DNA of 14,782 bases from JBDTMC01 sp039934475 (lineage in GTDB: Bacteria; Acidobacteriota; Terriglobia; Bryobacterales; Bryobacteraceae). The translations under genes and the position numbers were made by a program. The DNA lies in contig JBDTMC010000166.1 in assembly GCA_039934475.1 (NCBI GenBank), positions 1 through 14,782 of the forward strand, written 5' to 3'. Numbering within the stretch: position 1 is the stretch's first letter; each line of letters begins with the position of its first letter. Below the pieces are notes generated by a model. That model did not search any database and was not told where the DNA came from. It saw only the letters and a program-made list of their open reading frames with translations. Below, one piece after another: positions 8,126 through 14,782 of the stretch.

Positions 8126-9682
8126 CTTCGCCAGGGCCTCGCGCGCAATCAGGCTTTGCCGATTGAACTGCAAATACCGCTCAACAACGGCGCGCTTCTT
8201 TGCCGGGTCGCGGTGCAAATCCGCCAACAAGTGATATGCCGTCTCACGGGCGGGATCCAACGCGATTGCCTTCTCCAGGGCCGCCTCGGCCTGTATCGTC
8301 TGCCCCGCGCCGCGCAAAACTACCGCCAGTTTCTCATAGAGCGGGGCGTCAGCAGGGCGAGCGGCCACCGCGGCCCGCAACACCTTCACTGCGTCGTCAT
8401 ACTGGTTCTTCACAAACAAAACCATGCCCAGACTGGCCAGCACGCCGGCATCTCTGGGAAACTTCGGATACACATCCGCCAGCAACTTGTACCCGCGATT
8501 GATGAACTCCGGGGAACCATCGCGCTCCCCCACGGACACATACGCCAAGCCCAACGCCCGTTGTGACATATCCGCGTTCGCCGGGCTGCGCCAGAGCCGT
8601 AGACCCTGTGGAGCCGCGTTCGCCGCGTCCCCGGCGCGGCGTTGAATGCGGTGATCGGTAAACGCGGTATGCCCGCCATCGCGCACAGTCCGTTGGGGCA
8701 TGTGGCAATCCTGGCACGCCGTCTTCGCTACGGGGTGCGCCGCGCTCAATGACCCATGGCAGACGCGGCACTGTGCGGCCACATTCAACGGTTGACCGTG
8801 AGGCCGATGACATGTGCCACACCACAGCTTGCCCGTCGCCCGCTGGCAGGCGCTCGCCGCCAGTTGCTCTACGTGGCTGACTACCTTCAGACCGCCGGCC
8901 GCACGATCGTAGACTAACACCGAGTACGCGTCTTCCAGCACCTTGCCAGGGCGGTAGGCCGCAAACTGCGAACCCGGGTTCTCCACCCTCGCTTCCCCGT
9001 TCAGGTGGCACTGCTCGCATACGCTGTCGCGCTCCGGGCGCGGGAGCCGGACGGGATTCACGATGTTCAGCCGTGATGGTTTGGTGAGATGCAAAGTAGC
9101 GTCGCCATGGCATCGCTCGCACCCGATTGGCGCCGGCTTCGCCTCACCGCTCGAATGGCACAGCAAACACTCCTTCGTCACCGGACGATTGAAATCCGGC
9201 GCCGCCATGGCCTCATATCCGGGAGCCATGTTCCACGAAGAAAAGCGGCGGTAGGCCGCGATCGGCGATTGGAAAAGCTGCCCCCCAATACGCACAACAT
9301 AGCCCTGTGCATGCGTGCCTGACCCGATTGAGAACTGCATCCCGTAGCTCGCTTCGAGGCCGCCCCGCCGGATAGTCTGCATGTCCCGGTCCACAAAGAA
9401 CTGGCTCTCCGATGGCTGGTGCCGGAACCGTGCCGTCGCGTTGGGCATTACGAAGCCGAGAGACCGTCCCATCGGCGACGTGTCATACGACGACGTCTCG
9501 TGTGGATGACATGCAGCACACTTAATAGTTCCAGAAGAAGCACTAAGTGTAAGTAGCAAGAAATGGACGAGAAAAGGCAAAATAGATGCCGAAAAACACT
9601 TACAACCCAGCCACTTTACTGCCGGACCGCAAGATTTCCGACGCCTCTCAAGAAAGTTTCCCATATGCTCAAGAATTCGCAT
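8111..9682 (-). CDS. Heptahaem c-type cytochrome with C-terminal TPRs, opposite-strand paralogue
   Basis: The 523-residue product has seven CXXCH sites at residues 55, 172, 188, 222, 288, 305 and 323 (CAACH, CLLCH, CERCH, CEQCH, CGTCH, CRVCH, CQDCHMP). Order and spacing match the cytochrome at 6533-8125. Shared landmarks include SPMGR against TPMGR after haem 1, APGYEAMAAPDFNRP against SPGYEFADLGFNRP, and FTDHRI against LTNHRI after haem 7. A TPR region fills residues 370-520. The N-terminus has an unusually long basic stretch before the hydrophobic core (ILPFLVHFLLLTLSASSG), which can serve as signal peptide or membrane anchor. The ATG at 9664 (MGNFLERRR) is an alternative start; neither site has a clear Shine-Dalgarno sequence, so the 5' end is uncertain. 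It converges on the upstream operon with a 15-bp overlap of the 3' ends and is divergent from the TonB receptor gene. Confidence 0.9.
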   Translation of the reverse strand: MRILEHMGNFLERRRKSCGPAVKWLGCKCFSASILPFLVHFLLLTLSASSGTIKCAACHPHETSSYDTSPMGRSLGFVMPNATARFRHQPSESQFFVDRDMQTIRRGGLEASYGMQFSIGSGTHAQGYVVRIGGQLFQSPIAAYRRFSSWNMAPGYEAMAAPDFNRPVTKECLLCHSSGEAKPAPIGCERCHGDATLHLTKPSRLNIVNPVRLPRPERDSVCEQCHLNGEARVENPGSQFAAYRPGKVLEDAYSVLVYDRAAGGLKVVSHVEQLAASACQRATGKLWCGTCHRPHGQPLNVAAQCRVCHGSLSAAHPVAKTACQDCHMPQRTVRDGGHTAFTDHRIQRRAGDAANAAPQGLRLWRSPANADMSQRALGLAYVSVGERDGSPEFINRGYKLLADVYPKFPRDAGVLASLGMVLFVKNQYDDAVKVLRAAVAARPADAPLYEKLAVVLRGAGQTIQAEAALEKAIALDPARETAYHLLADLHRDPAKKRAVVERYLQFNRQSLIAREALAKLPRP

Positions 9683-9690
9683 CTGTCGTC

Positions 9691-9719
9691 TTGACTTTAA
9701 CGGTTACGGGCTTTATATT
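9691..9719 (+). promoter_or_regulatory. Sigma-70-type promoter of the TonB receptor gene
   Basis: TTGACT (9691-9696) and TATATT (9714-9719) are separated by exactly 17 nt, close to the sigma-70 consensus. Transcription would begin near 9726 and give a leader of about 50 nt before the ATG at 9778. The promoter lies in a locally AT-richer stretch (about 45% GC over 9661-9780 by hand count) between two divergent genes, which is where a promoter is expected. Overlapping it on the opposite strand is a weaker pair, TTGAAT (9722-9717) and TAAAGT (9699-9694), also 17 nt apart, which could serve the divergent cytochrome; that second assignment is speculative. Confidence 0.7.
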
Positions 9720-9726
9720 CAATCCA

Positions 9727-9750
9727 ATTGCCTACTGGGTCGGTGGCAAT
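9727..9750. repeat. Inverted repeat in the TonB receptor leader (candidate operator or hairpin)
   Basis: ATTGCC (9727-9732) and GGCAAT (9745-9750) form 6-bp perfect arms around a 12-nt spacer, starting at about +1 of the predicted transcript. This geometry (18 bp centre to centre) would suit a dimeric regulator just downstream of the promoter, or a weak leader hairpin. No regulator is encoded in the window, and a 6-bp repeat can arise by chance. Confidence 0.35.
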
Positions 9751-9768
9751 CATTTCTTGTTAGTCCAC

Positions 9769-9773
9769 AGGAG
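9769..9773 (+). promoter_or_regulatory. Ribosome binding site deciding the TonB receptor start
   Basis: AGGAG lies 4 nt before the ATG at 9778. The open frame extends 64 codons further upstream to an ATG at 9586, but that extension overlaps the divergent cytochrome gene, spans the predicted promoter and precedes the signal peptide, so 9778 is the better start. Confidence 0.75.
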
Positions 9774-9777
9774 CACC

Positions 9778-12700
9778 ATGTTGTTACCACACCGCTCTCT
9801 CGCGGTTCTGATGTGTCTACTGCTGTCCGTAACAGGGGTGGCATTGGCGCAGACATCGAGCGCTAGTATCAACGGTACCGTAAAGGATTCCTCGGGCAGC
9901 GTCATCCCCGCCGCTTCGCTGATCCTCAGGAATACCGGAACCAACGTCGAATTGCGGTCCACAAGCAGCGAGTCCGGGCTCTTCACGTTTCTCAACGTAA
10001 ACCCTGGAACGTATACGCTGGAAACTTCCAAAACCGGGTTTCGAACCGCGAAGCTGTCGCAGTTCACCCTCGCCGTCAACCAGACCGCTACGCTCGACCA
10101 GATCCTCGAAGTCGGATCTGTGGAGCAGTCGGTTAACGTAGAGGCCGTCGGCGCTGAGGTCCAGGCTTCCACCTCCGAGATTGGCGCGGTGGTTTCCCGC
10201 ACGCAGGTGGTTGACCTGCCGCTGAACGGCCGCAACTTCACACAGTTGCTATCGCTCACACCCGGCGTCGCTCCAGTGAGCGTATCGCAGAATAGCGGTT
10301 CGGGATTTGCCCATCCGGGCATTGGTTCGTTCATCTTCCCTTCCGTGAACGGCCAAACCAACCGCAGCAACTTCTGGACGCTGGATGGCATTACCAACCA
10401 AGGGCTGATGTTAAGCACGCCCGCGGTGAATCCCATTGTCGACGACATTGAAGAATTCAAGGTTCAGTCGCACAACGATCAGGCTGAATTCGGCGGATCG
10501 CTCGGCGCGGTCATCAACGTCGCCACGCGCGGCGGCACCAATGACATCCACGGTTCGGCTTGGGAATATTTGCGCAACGACGCCTTCGACGCGCGCAACA
10601 CATTCCTGCCCCGCGTTACCCCGTTCCGCCAAAACCAGTTCGGTGCGGCCGCCGGTGGTCCTGTATGGATCCCGAAACTGTTCAACGGTAAGAACAACAC
10701 CTTTTGGCACGCCAGCTATCAGGGATGGCGCTTCCGCCGCGCCAACAATTCGTTCTTCCGTGTGCCAACCGCCGCCAACCTCGATGGTAATCTGAGCGAC
10801 GAGACACGCCAAATATTTGACCCGGCCACGACACGTCCCAATCCGAACGGCACCGGCTTCATCCGCGATCCCTTCCCCGGTAATATCATTCCCACAAATC
10901 GGATCAACCCTGGGAACCTGCTGTTTGCCAAGACAACGTACCCGGTGGGCGGCGCACCAATCAACGGTGACCGCAACGCCATCGACCCCACGCCTCTGGC
11001 GCAGAACAACGAAGAGTATAGCGTTCGGATCGATCGCGTGTTGGGCCCGAAGGACAACATGTTCTTCCGCATCAATGCCTCCATGCTGGACCAAACGTCC
11101 TCCGGCGGCCGCCCGATTCTGGGAAGTTTCCGCACGTTTGACGCCATGAACATCGGCACAAGCTGGGTTCACACCTTTAGCCCTTCGACTGTCTTGCAGG
11201 CGATGTTCGGCCGCATCGTCAACACCGACAACAGCGGCGCGCTGTTCAAGGGCCTCCCTGCCAGCTTCATTAGCGGCGTCGGCTATACGCCCACGTTCAC
11301 GCAGTACCTGGATGGCCAGACGCTCATTCCCGCTTTGAACATCGACGGATGGGTCACCGGCGGCGACAACGTGTCGTTCAACCGGCCGTCCGACATTTGG
11401 CAATTCAAGGGAGCCCTCACGAAGATCGTCGGCGGACACACGCTCAAGTTCGGCGCCGAATGGAACAACATGGACTTCTATGGATCGCCTCGCAATGGAA
11501 GCGCTACGTACCGTCCGCTCCAGACGGCGAATCCTCAGAGTCCCGGCAACTCCGGCAGCCAGCTCGCCTCATTCCTGCTCGACGTTCCCGATGCCGCTGG
11601 TTTCCGCAACCGCGCCACCACCACGCGCCGCGGCGGTGTCATGGGCTTCTATGCTCAGGACCAGTGGAAGGTGAGCCAGAACCTGACTTTCAACTTCGGT
11701 CTCCGCTATGACCAGACAATGATTCCGCCACTCGGCCAGGAAGGCAACGAGAATATCTTCACCGGCGCTTACGACATGCAGCGGGGCGTCTATATCATCC
11801 AAAAGGATCCCGGCTCCTGCGACACCCTCCAAAAGGCTCCTTGCGTTCCCGGCGGCACCTTGCCGGCGCATGTCGAGGTGGCGTCCAACGGAAAGATCTA
11901 TCACAACGCCACCGACAACTGGCAACCGCGCGTCGGTTTGGCTTACCGCCTTGGCGCCCGGACTGCGGTTCGCGGCAGCTTCGGCATATTCTTCGACAAC
12001 TATGCCGCTGTGGTGCAGACCGCACAGAACTACTCCGCCCAATGGCCCAGCGTCGGTGAGCAGTTGCAGGAGAATCTGAATAACCCGACCGCTGCTCAGC
12101 CGACTCCCTCGGTTAGCGGCAAGTCACCGTTCGGCACCAGCGCCCTGCCGGCCGCTACGCCGTTCAATCAGGTGCAGTGGTACATGGATCCGTACGCCAA
12201 GAACCCATACTCCATGCAGTGGAACCTCGGCGTCCAGCACCAGCTGAATACCTCCACCGTGGTCAGCGTCAACTACGTCGGTTCCGGCAGCCGCCGCCTC
12301 GACATTGGCGGCTTCTACAACGTTGCCACCACGCCCGGTCCGGGCGATTACAACCTTCGCAAACCCTTCAGCTACATCCGGCCGACCTACTATGACCGCA
12401 GCTGGGGCCGCGGCAACTACCAGGCCATGCAGTTCCTTCTCGACAAGAAGTTCCGCAACGGCTTTGCGTACATGATCAACTACACCTACTCTAAGGCGAT
12501 TGACATCGGCTGCTCCGGCTGGTACGGAGTGGAAGGATGCTCCATCCAGGATCCCTACCATTTCAACGCCGATCGTAGCGTGTCCGGGTTTGACCTCACA
12601 CACGTCTTCACGGCGAACTGGAACTACACGCTGCCGTTCGGTTACGGACAGCGCTTCAAGACCGGTAACAAGGCCGTCGACTACATCGTCGGCAGCTGGC

Positions 12701-13140
12701 AGATTAACGGTATCCTCCTGCTCCGTTCGGGCGTACCGTACAGCCTGCAGATCAACGGCGATCTGGCCAATACCGGCAATGCCGGAACTTACCTTCGTCT
12801 GAACACCTCAGGCAACCCGAGGTTGGACAACCCGACCACTGGTCGCTGGTTCGACACATCTAAGGTTTCCGCGCCCGCACCCTACACCTTCGGAACCTCC
12901 GGCCGCAACATCATGCGGTCTGACGGCTTCAAGAACTTTGATTTCTCGCTATTCCGTGAATTTAAACTTCCCGGAGAGGCCAATCATCTCGAGTTCAAGG
13001 TGGAGTCCTTCAACCTAACGAACACGGCCGTCTACGCTACACCGAATGCCAACCTCTCCAATGCCACGCTCTTCGGCAAGGTGACAGGTACGGCCAACCA
13101 GTCCCGCACCGTGCAGTTCGGCCTCAAGCTGAACTTCTAG
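9778..13140 (+). CDS. TonB-dependent receptor with carboxypeptidase-regulatory-like N-terminal domain (Oar-like)
   Basis: The 1,120-residue product starts with a clear signal peptide (MLLPHRSLAVLMCLLLSVTGVALAQ). Residues about 28-115 form a carboxypeptidase-regulatory-like beta-sandwich (INGTVKDSSGSVIPAASL, GLFTFLNVNPGTYTLE). The plug follows, with the family hallmark VVDLPLNGRNFTQLLSLTPGV (about 145-165) and later VINVATRGGTNDIHGSAWEYLRN. The remainder is a beta-barrel with typical strand signatures (FNFGLRYDQ, WQPRVGLAYRLG, YMINYTYSKAID), ending in an aromatic C-terminus (VQFGLKLNF) as expected for BAM-dependent outer-membrane insertion. Such large receptors are abundant in Acidobacteria, where they are thought to import oligosaccharides, metal chelates or other large substrates; the substrate cannot be inferred here. 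No TonB box was recognised. The gene has its own strong promoter and is followed after 25 nt by a TPR gene, probably co-transcribed at least in part. Confidence 0.94.
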   Translation: MLLPHRSLAVLMCLLLSVTGVALAQTSSASINGTVKDSSGSVIPAASLILRNTGTNVELRSTSSESGLFTFLNVNPGTYTLETSKTGFRTAKLSQFTLAVNQTATLDQILEVGSVEQSVNVEAVGAEVQASTSEIGAVVSRTQVVDLPLNGRNFTQLLSLTPGVAPVSVSQNSGSGFAHPGIGSFIFPSVNGQTNRSNFWTLDGITNQGLMLSTPAVNPIVDDIEEFKVQSHNDQAEFGGSLGAVINVATRGGTNDIHGSAWEYLRNDAFDARNTFLPRVTPFRQNQFGAAAGGPVWIPKLFNGKNNTFWHASYQGWRFRRANNSFFRVPTAANLDGNLSDETRQIFDPATTRPNPNGTGFIRDPFPGNIIPTNRINPGNLLFAKTTYPVGGAPINGDRNAIDPTPLAQNNEEYSVRIDRVLGPKDNMFFRINASMLDQTSSGGRPILGSFRTFDAMNIGTSWVHTFSPSTVLQAMFGRIVNTDNSGALFKGLPASFISGVGYTPTFTQYLDGQTLIPALNIDGWVTGGDNVSFNRPSDIWQFKGALTKIVGGHTLKFGAEWNNMDFYGSPRNGSATYRPLQTANPQSPGNSGSQLASFLLDVPDAAGFRNRATTTRRGGVMGFYAQDQWKVSQNLTFNFGLRYDQTMIPPLGQEGNENIFTGAYDMQRGVYIIQKDPGSCDTLQKAPCVPGGTLPAHVEVASNGKIYHNATDNWQPRVGLAYRLGARTAVRGSFGIFFDNYAAVVQTAQNYSAQWPSVGEQLQENLNNPTAAQPTPSVSGKSPFGTSALPAATPFNQVQWYMDPYAKNPYSMQWNLGVQHQLNTSTVVSVNYVGSGSRRLDIGGFYNVATTPGPGDYNLRKPFSYIRPTYYDRSWGRGNYQAMQFLLDKKFRNGFAYMINYTYSKAIDIGCSGWYGVEGCSIQDPYHFNADRSVSGFDLTHVFTANWNYTLPFGYGQRFKTGNKAVDYIVGSWQINGILLLRSGVPYSLQINGDLANTGNAGTYLRLNTSGNPRLDNPTTGRWFDTSKVSAPAPYTFGTSGRNIMRSDGFKNFDFSLFREFKLPGEANHLEFKVESFNLTNTAVYATPNANLSNATLFGKVTGTANQSRTVQFGLKLNF

Positions 13141-13165
13141 CGGTAGGGCTGGTAAGCTCAGCACT

Positions 13166-14782
13166 ATGCAGTGGTTCCAAAAGGCGGCGGGGATCTTCCT
13201 CGCCGCCTCTTTTGTTGCCTGCGGGCAAACAGTCTGCCGTGGCTCGGCGGCACTGGAGGCGCAAATCAAAGCGAAGCCTACCGCAGAGGGTTTCGCCGCG
13301 CTGGGCGGGTACTTCGTTCAGCGTCAGCAGCTCGCCTGCGCCATCGCCGCCTTTCAGAAATCCGTCCAACTTGCCCCGCGTTCAGTGGAGGCGCATTTCA
13401 ATCTGGCGCTGGCATTACTGCAGAGCGGAGATGCCAGCGCGTCTGTGCCGGAGTTTCGTGCCGCGCTTGCGTTTAAGGCCGATCTTCCGGCGGCGCACGC
13501 GGCCCTTGGCAGTGCATTGGTGGAAACGGACGATCTCCCCGCTGCCGGCGATGAGTTTCGCGAGGCGCTCCGGCTGGATCCCCGAAGCAGTGCCGCGCTC
13601 CGTGGCCTGGCCCGCGTTCTTATCCTGCAGCAGAACTTCTCCGCCGCGGTACCGGTCCTGAAGCAGGCCCTGGCAGTGGAACCGCGTGAACTGGGCCACT
13701 ACTTGGCCTTGGGCGTAGCCTACGCTGAAGGCGGCGACCACACTCATGCCATCGAAATTTTGAAAAAAGGAGTGGCGCTGGCGCCGCGATTGCCTGCCTT
13801 CCACTTCAATTTGGGCAATGTGTATGCCGCCCAAAAGCTCTATCCGGACGCCGCACGCGAATACGCCGAAGTGCTTCGCCTTGATGCGGACAACCAGGAT
13901 GCGCGGCTCGGTCTGGCTAGCTCACTCGTAGCCAATCGCGAATATGAAGCGGCACTGCCGCACATCGAACGCTATCGCGGACCCGATCAGTTTCAGAAGC
14001 ACTATCTGCGTGGTCTCTCCTCGCGTATGCTCGGCAAGAACGCCGATGCCGAGCGGGACTTGCTGCGAGCGGTGGAACTGGACCCGAACCATTACGATGC
14101 CCGCTATCAACTCGGTTATGTGCTGGCGCGCGAAATGAAACTGGCCGAAGCCCGGGTACACCTCGAACGCGCCAAAGAAATCAATCCCGATGGCGCCGAT
14201 GCCCGCTTTCAGTTGGCTCGCGTCCTTCGCGACCTCAATGAGGAGGAGAAGTCGAAAGCCGAATTCGATGCCGTGCAGAAGGTCAAGCAGCAGACCGCTG
14301 ACGTGACCATCGCCGGAACCACAGGCGCGCTGGCGAATGACGAACTGCAAAAGGGTGATGCGGCGCGCGCCGCCGAGCTCTATCGCCAGGCGCTTCAACT
14401 GGATCCAAACAACGGCAAAACCTGGTACAATCTCGCGCTCGCCTACGGCCGTCTCCAGGACACCCCGAAGACCGTCGAAGCGCTTCAAAAGGCGGTCGCA
14501 CTCGACCCTCGTTTAGCGATGGCGCGCAATCAACTCGGCCTCGAATATTTGCGGCAGAACAGGCCGGACGCAGCCGCCGGCGAGTTCAACAAGGCGATCG
14601 AGGCTGACCCGCAGTATGCCGAAGCGTGGAACAACCTGGGTGTCATCGAGAGCCAGCGCGGGAAATCCGCGGACGCCGAGAAATCTTTTCGGCGGGCCGT
14701 GGAAGCGAATCCCGGCTACACACAAGCGCGCTTGAATCTTGGAATCGCGCTGGCGGAGCAGCAGCGCTTTGCCGATGCCGCC
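13166..14782 (+). CDS. Exported tetratricopeptide repeat protein, 3'-truncated
   Basis: The frame from ATG 13166 runs without a stop to the window end (539 codons), so the C-terminus is missing. The N-terminus (MQWFQKAAGIFLAASFVACG) is a signal peptide; FVAC at residues 16-19 is a possible but imperfect lipobox, so the protein may be a lipoprotein. From about residue 40 onward it is built of roughly thirteen TPR units, each ending in a pattern such as AVELDPN, ALQLDPN or AIEADPQ, with a less regular section around residues 345-395 (EEEKSKAEFDAVQKVKQQ). TPR arrays are protein-binding scaffolds; no catalytic domain is visible. The gene begins 25 nt after the TonB receptor stop and has only a weak ribosome binding site. 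In Acidobacteria such TPR proteins often accompany ASPIC/UnbV or multihaem proteins, which fits this region, but a specific partner is not shown. Confidence 0.9.
   Translation, partial: MQWFQKAAGIFLAASFVACGQTVCRGSAALEAQIKAKPTAEGFAALGGYFVQRQQLACAIAAFQKSVQLAPRSVEAHFNLALALLQSGDASASVPEFRAALAFKADLPAAHAALGSALVETDDLPAAGDEFREALRLDPRSSAALRGLARVLILQQNFSAAVPVLKQALAVEPRELGHYLALGVAYAEGGDHTHAIEILKKGVALAPRLPAFHFNLGNVYAAQKLYPDAAREYAEVLRLDADNQDARLGLASSLVANREYEAALPHIERYRGPDQFQKHYLRGLSSRMLGKNADAERDLLRAVELDPNHYDARYQLGYVLAREMKLAEARVHLERAKEINPDGADARFQLARVLRDLNEEEKSKAEFDAVQKVKQQTADVTIAGTTGALANDELQKGDAARAAELYRQALQLDPNNGKTWYNLALAYGRLQDTPKTVEALQKAVALDPRLAMARNQLGLEYLRQNRPDAAAGEFNKAIEADPQYAEAWNNLGVIESQRGKSADAEKSFRRAVEANPGYTQARLNLGIALAEQQRFADAA
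13182..13213 (+). terminator. Terminator-like hairpin inside the start of the TPR gene
   Basis: AGGCGGCGGGGA (13182-13193) can pair with TCCTCGCCGCCT (13197-13208) in a 12-bp, GC-rich stem with one G-U pair and a 3-nt loop (TCT). C and TTTT, then GTT, follow. This is the form of an intrinsic terminator, 41 nt after the TonB receptor stop codon. It lies within codons 6-16 of the TPR gene, so it may terminate receptor transcripts, act as an attenuator, or be a chance product of GC-rich alanine/glycine codons. Confidence 0.45.

Noticed and set aside
8099..8134. Inverted repeat CTGGCG/CGCCAG at the convergent gene ends as a bidirectional terminator
   Set aside because: The arms are only 6 bp with a 24-nt loop and there is no T-run on either side, so it is not convincing.
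9586..9777. 64-codon N-terminal extension of the TonB receptor from the ATG at 9586
   Set aside because: It overlaps the divergent cytochrome gene, contains the predicted promoter and precedes a perfectly placed signal peptide and AGGAG site at 9778.
10411..11439. Long antisense open frame (about 342 codons) opposite the TonB receptor
   Set aside because: It is a shadow of the receptor reading frame; the receptor has signal peptide, plug and barrel signatures throughout, while the antisense product is R/G/V-rich without motifs.
1..14782. CRISPR arrays, tRNA/rRNA genes, transposases or phage genes
   Set aside because: I saw no direct-repeat arrays, no RNA gene signatures and no integrase or transposase motifs; repeated DNA in 3400-4550 is explained by the FG-GAP protein repeats.

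Overview
The window is high-GC bacterial DNA that is almost entirely coding, and it looks chromosomal. The gene families point to Acidobacteriota, most likely a Solibacter/Bryobacter-like (Terriglobia) member. The clues are a DUF1549/DUF1553 protein paired with a Tat-exported DUF1501 protein, an ASPIC/UnbV (CRTAC1-like) repeat protein, multihaem cytochrome/TPR proteins, and a ~1,100-residue TonB-dependent receptor with an N-terminal carboxypeptidase-regulatory-like domain. Planctomycetes share the first two families, but the receptor type is much more typical of Acidobacteria. This placement is inference from gene content; there is no rRNA or other marker gene here.

Layout. (1) Positions 1-8125, + strand, hold a tightly packed run of five genes that starts before the window: a DUF1549/DUF1553 protein (5'-truncated), a DUF1501 protein, an FG-GAP/ASPIC-UnbV protein, an eight-CXXCH cytochrome with an N-terminal helical (TPR-like) region, and a seven-CXXCH cytochrome with C-terminal TPRs. 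Junctions are 11 nt apart, 8-nt overlap, 0 nt apart and 31-nt overlap, so this is almost certainly one operon. (2) Positions 8111-9682, - strand, hold a second seven-CXXCH/TPR cytochrome, a diverged paralogue of the preceding gene, converging on it with a 15-bp 3' overlap. (3) Positions 9683-9777 are a short, relatively AT-rich divergent control region with a near-consensus sigma-70 promoter and an inverted repeat. (4) Positions 9778-13140, + strand, hold the TonB-dependent receptor. (5) From 13166 to the window end, + strand, there is a large exported TPR protein (3'-truncated). A terminator-like hairpin lies inside its signal-peptide codons.

Every gene from 1703 onward appears to be exported or in the outer membrane. 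Together the three cytochromes carry 22 CXXCH haem sites. A reasonable inference is a periplasmic/cell-surface module that joins substrate capture (TonB receptor), surface binding (calcium-binding FG-GAP repeats), a DUF1501/DUF1553 pair of unproven activity, and a dense multihaem redox system on TPR scaffolds. The substrate and the electron donor or acceptor cannot be read from the sequence. No RNA genes, mobile elements or CRISPR arrays were seen, and no gene-free stretch exceeds 300 bases.
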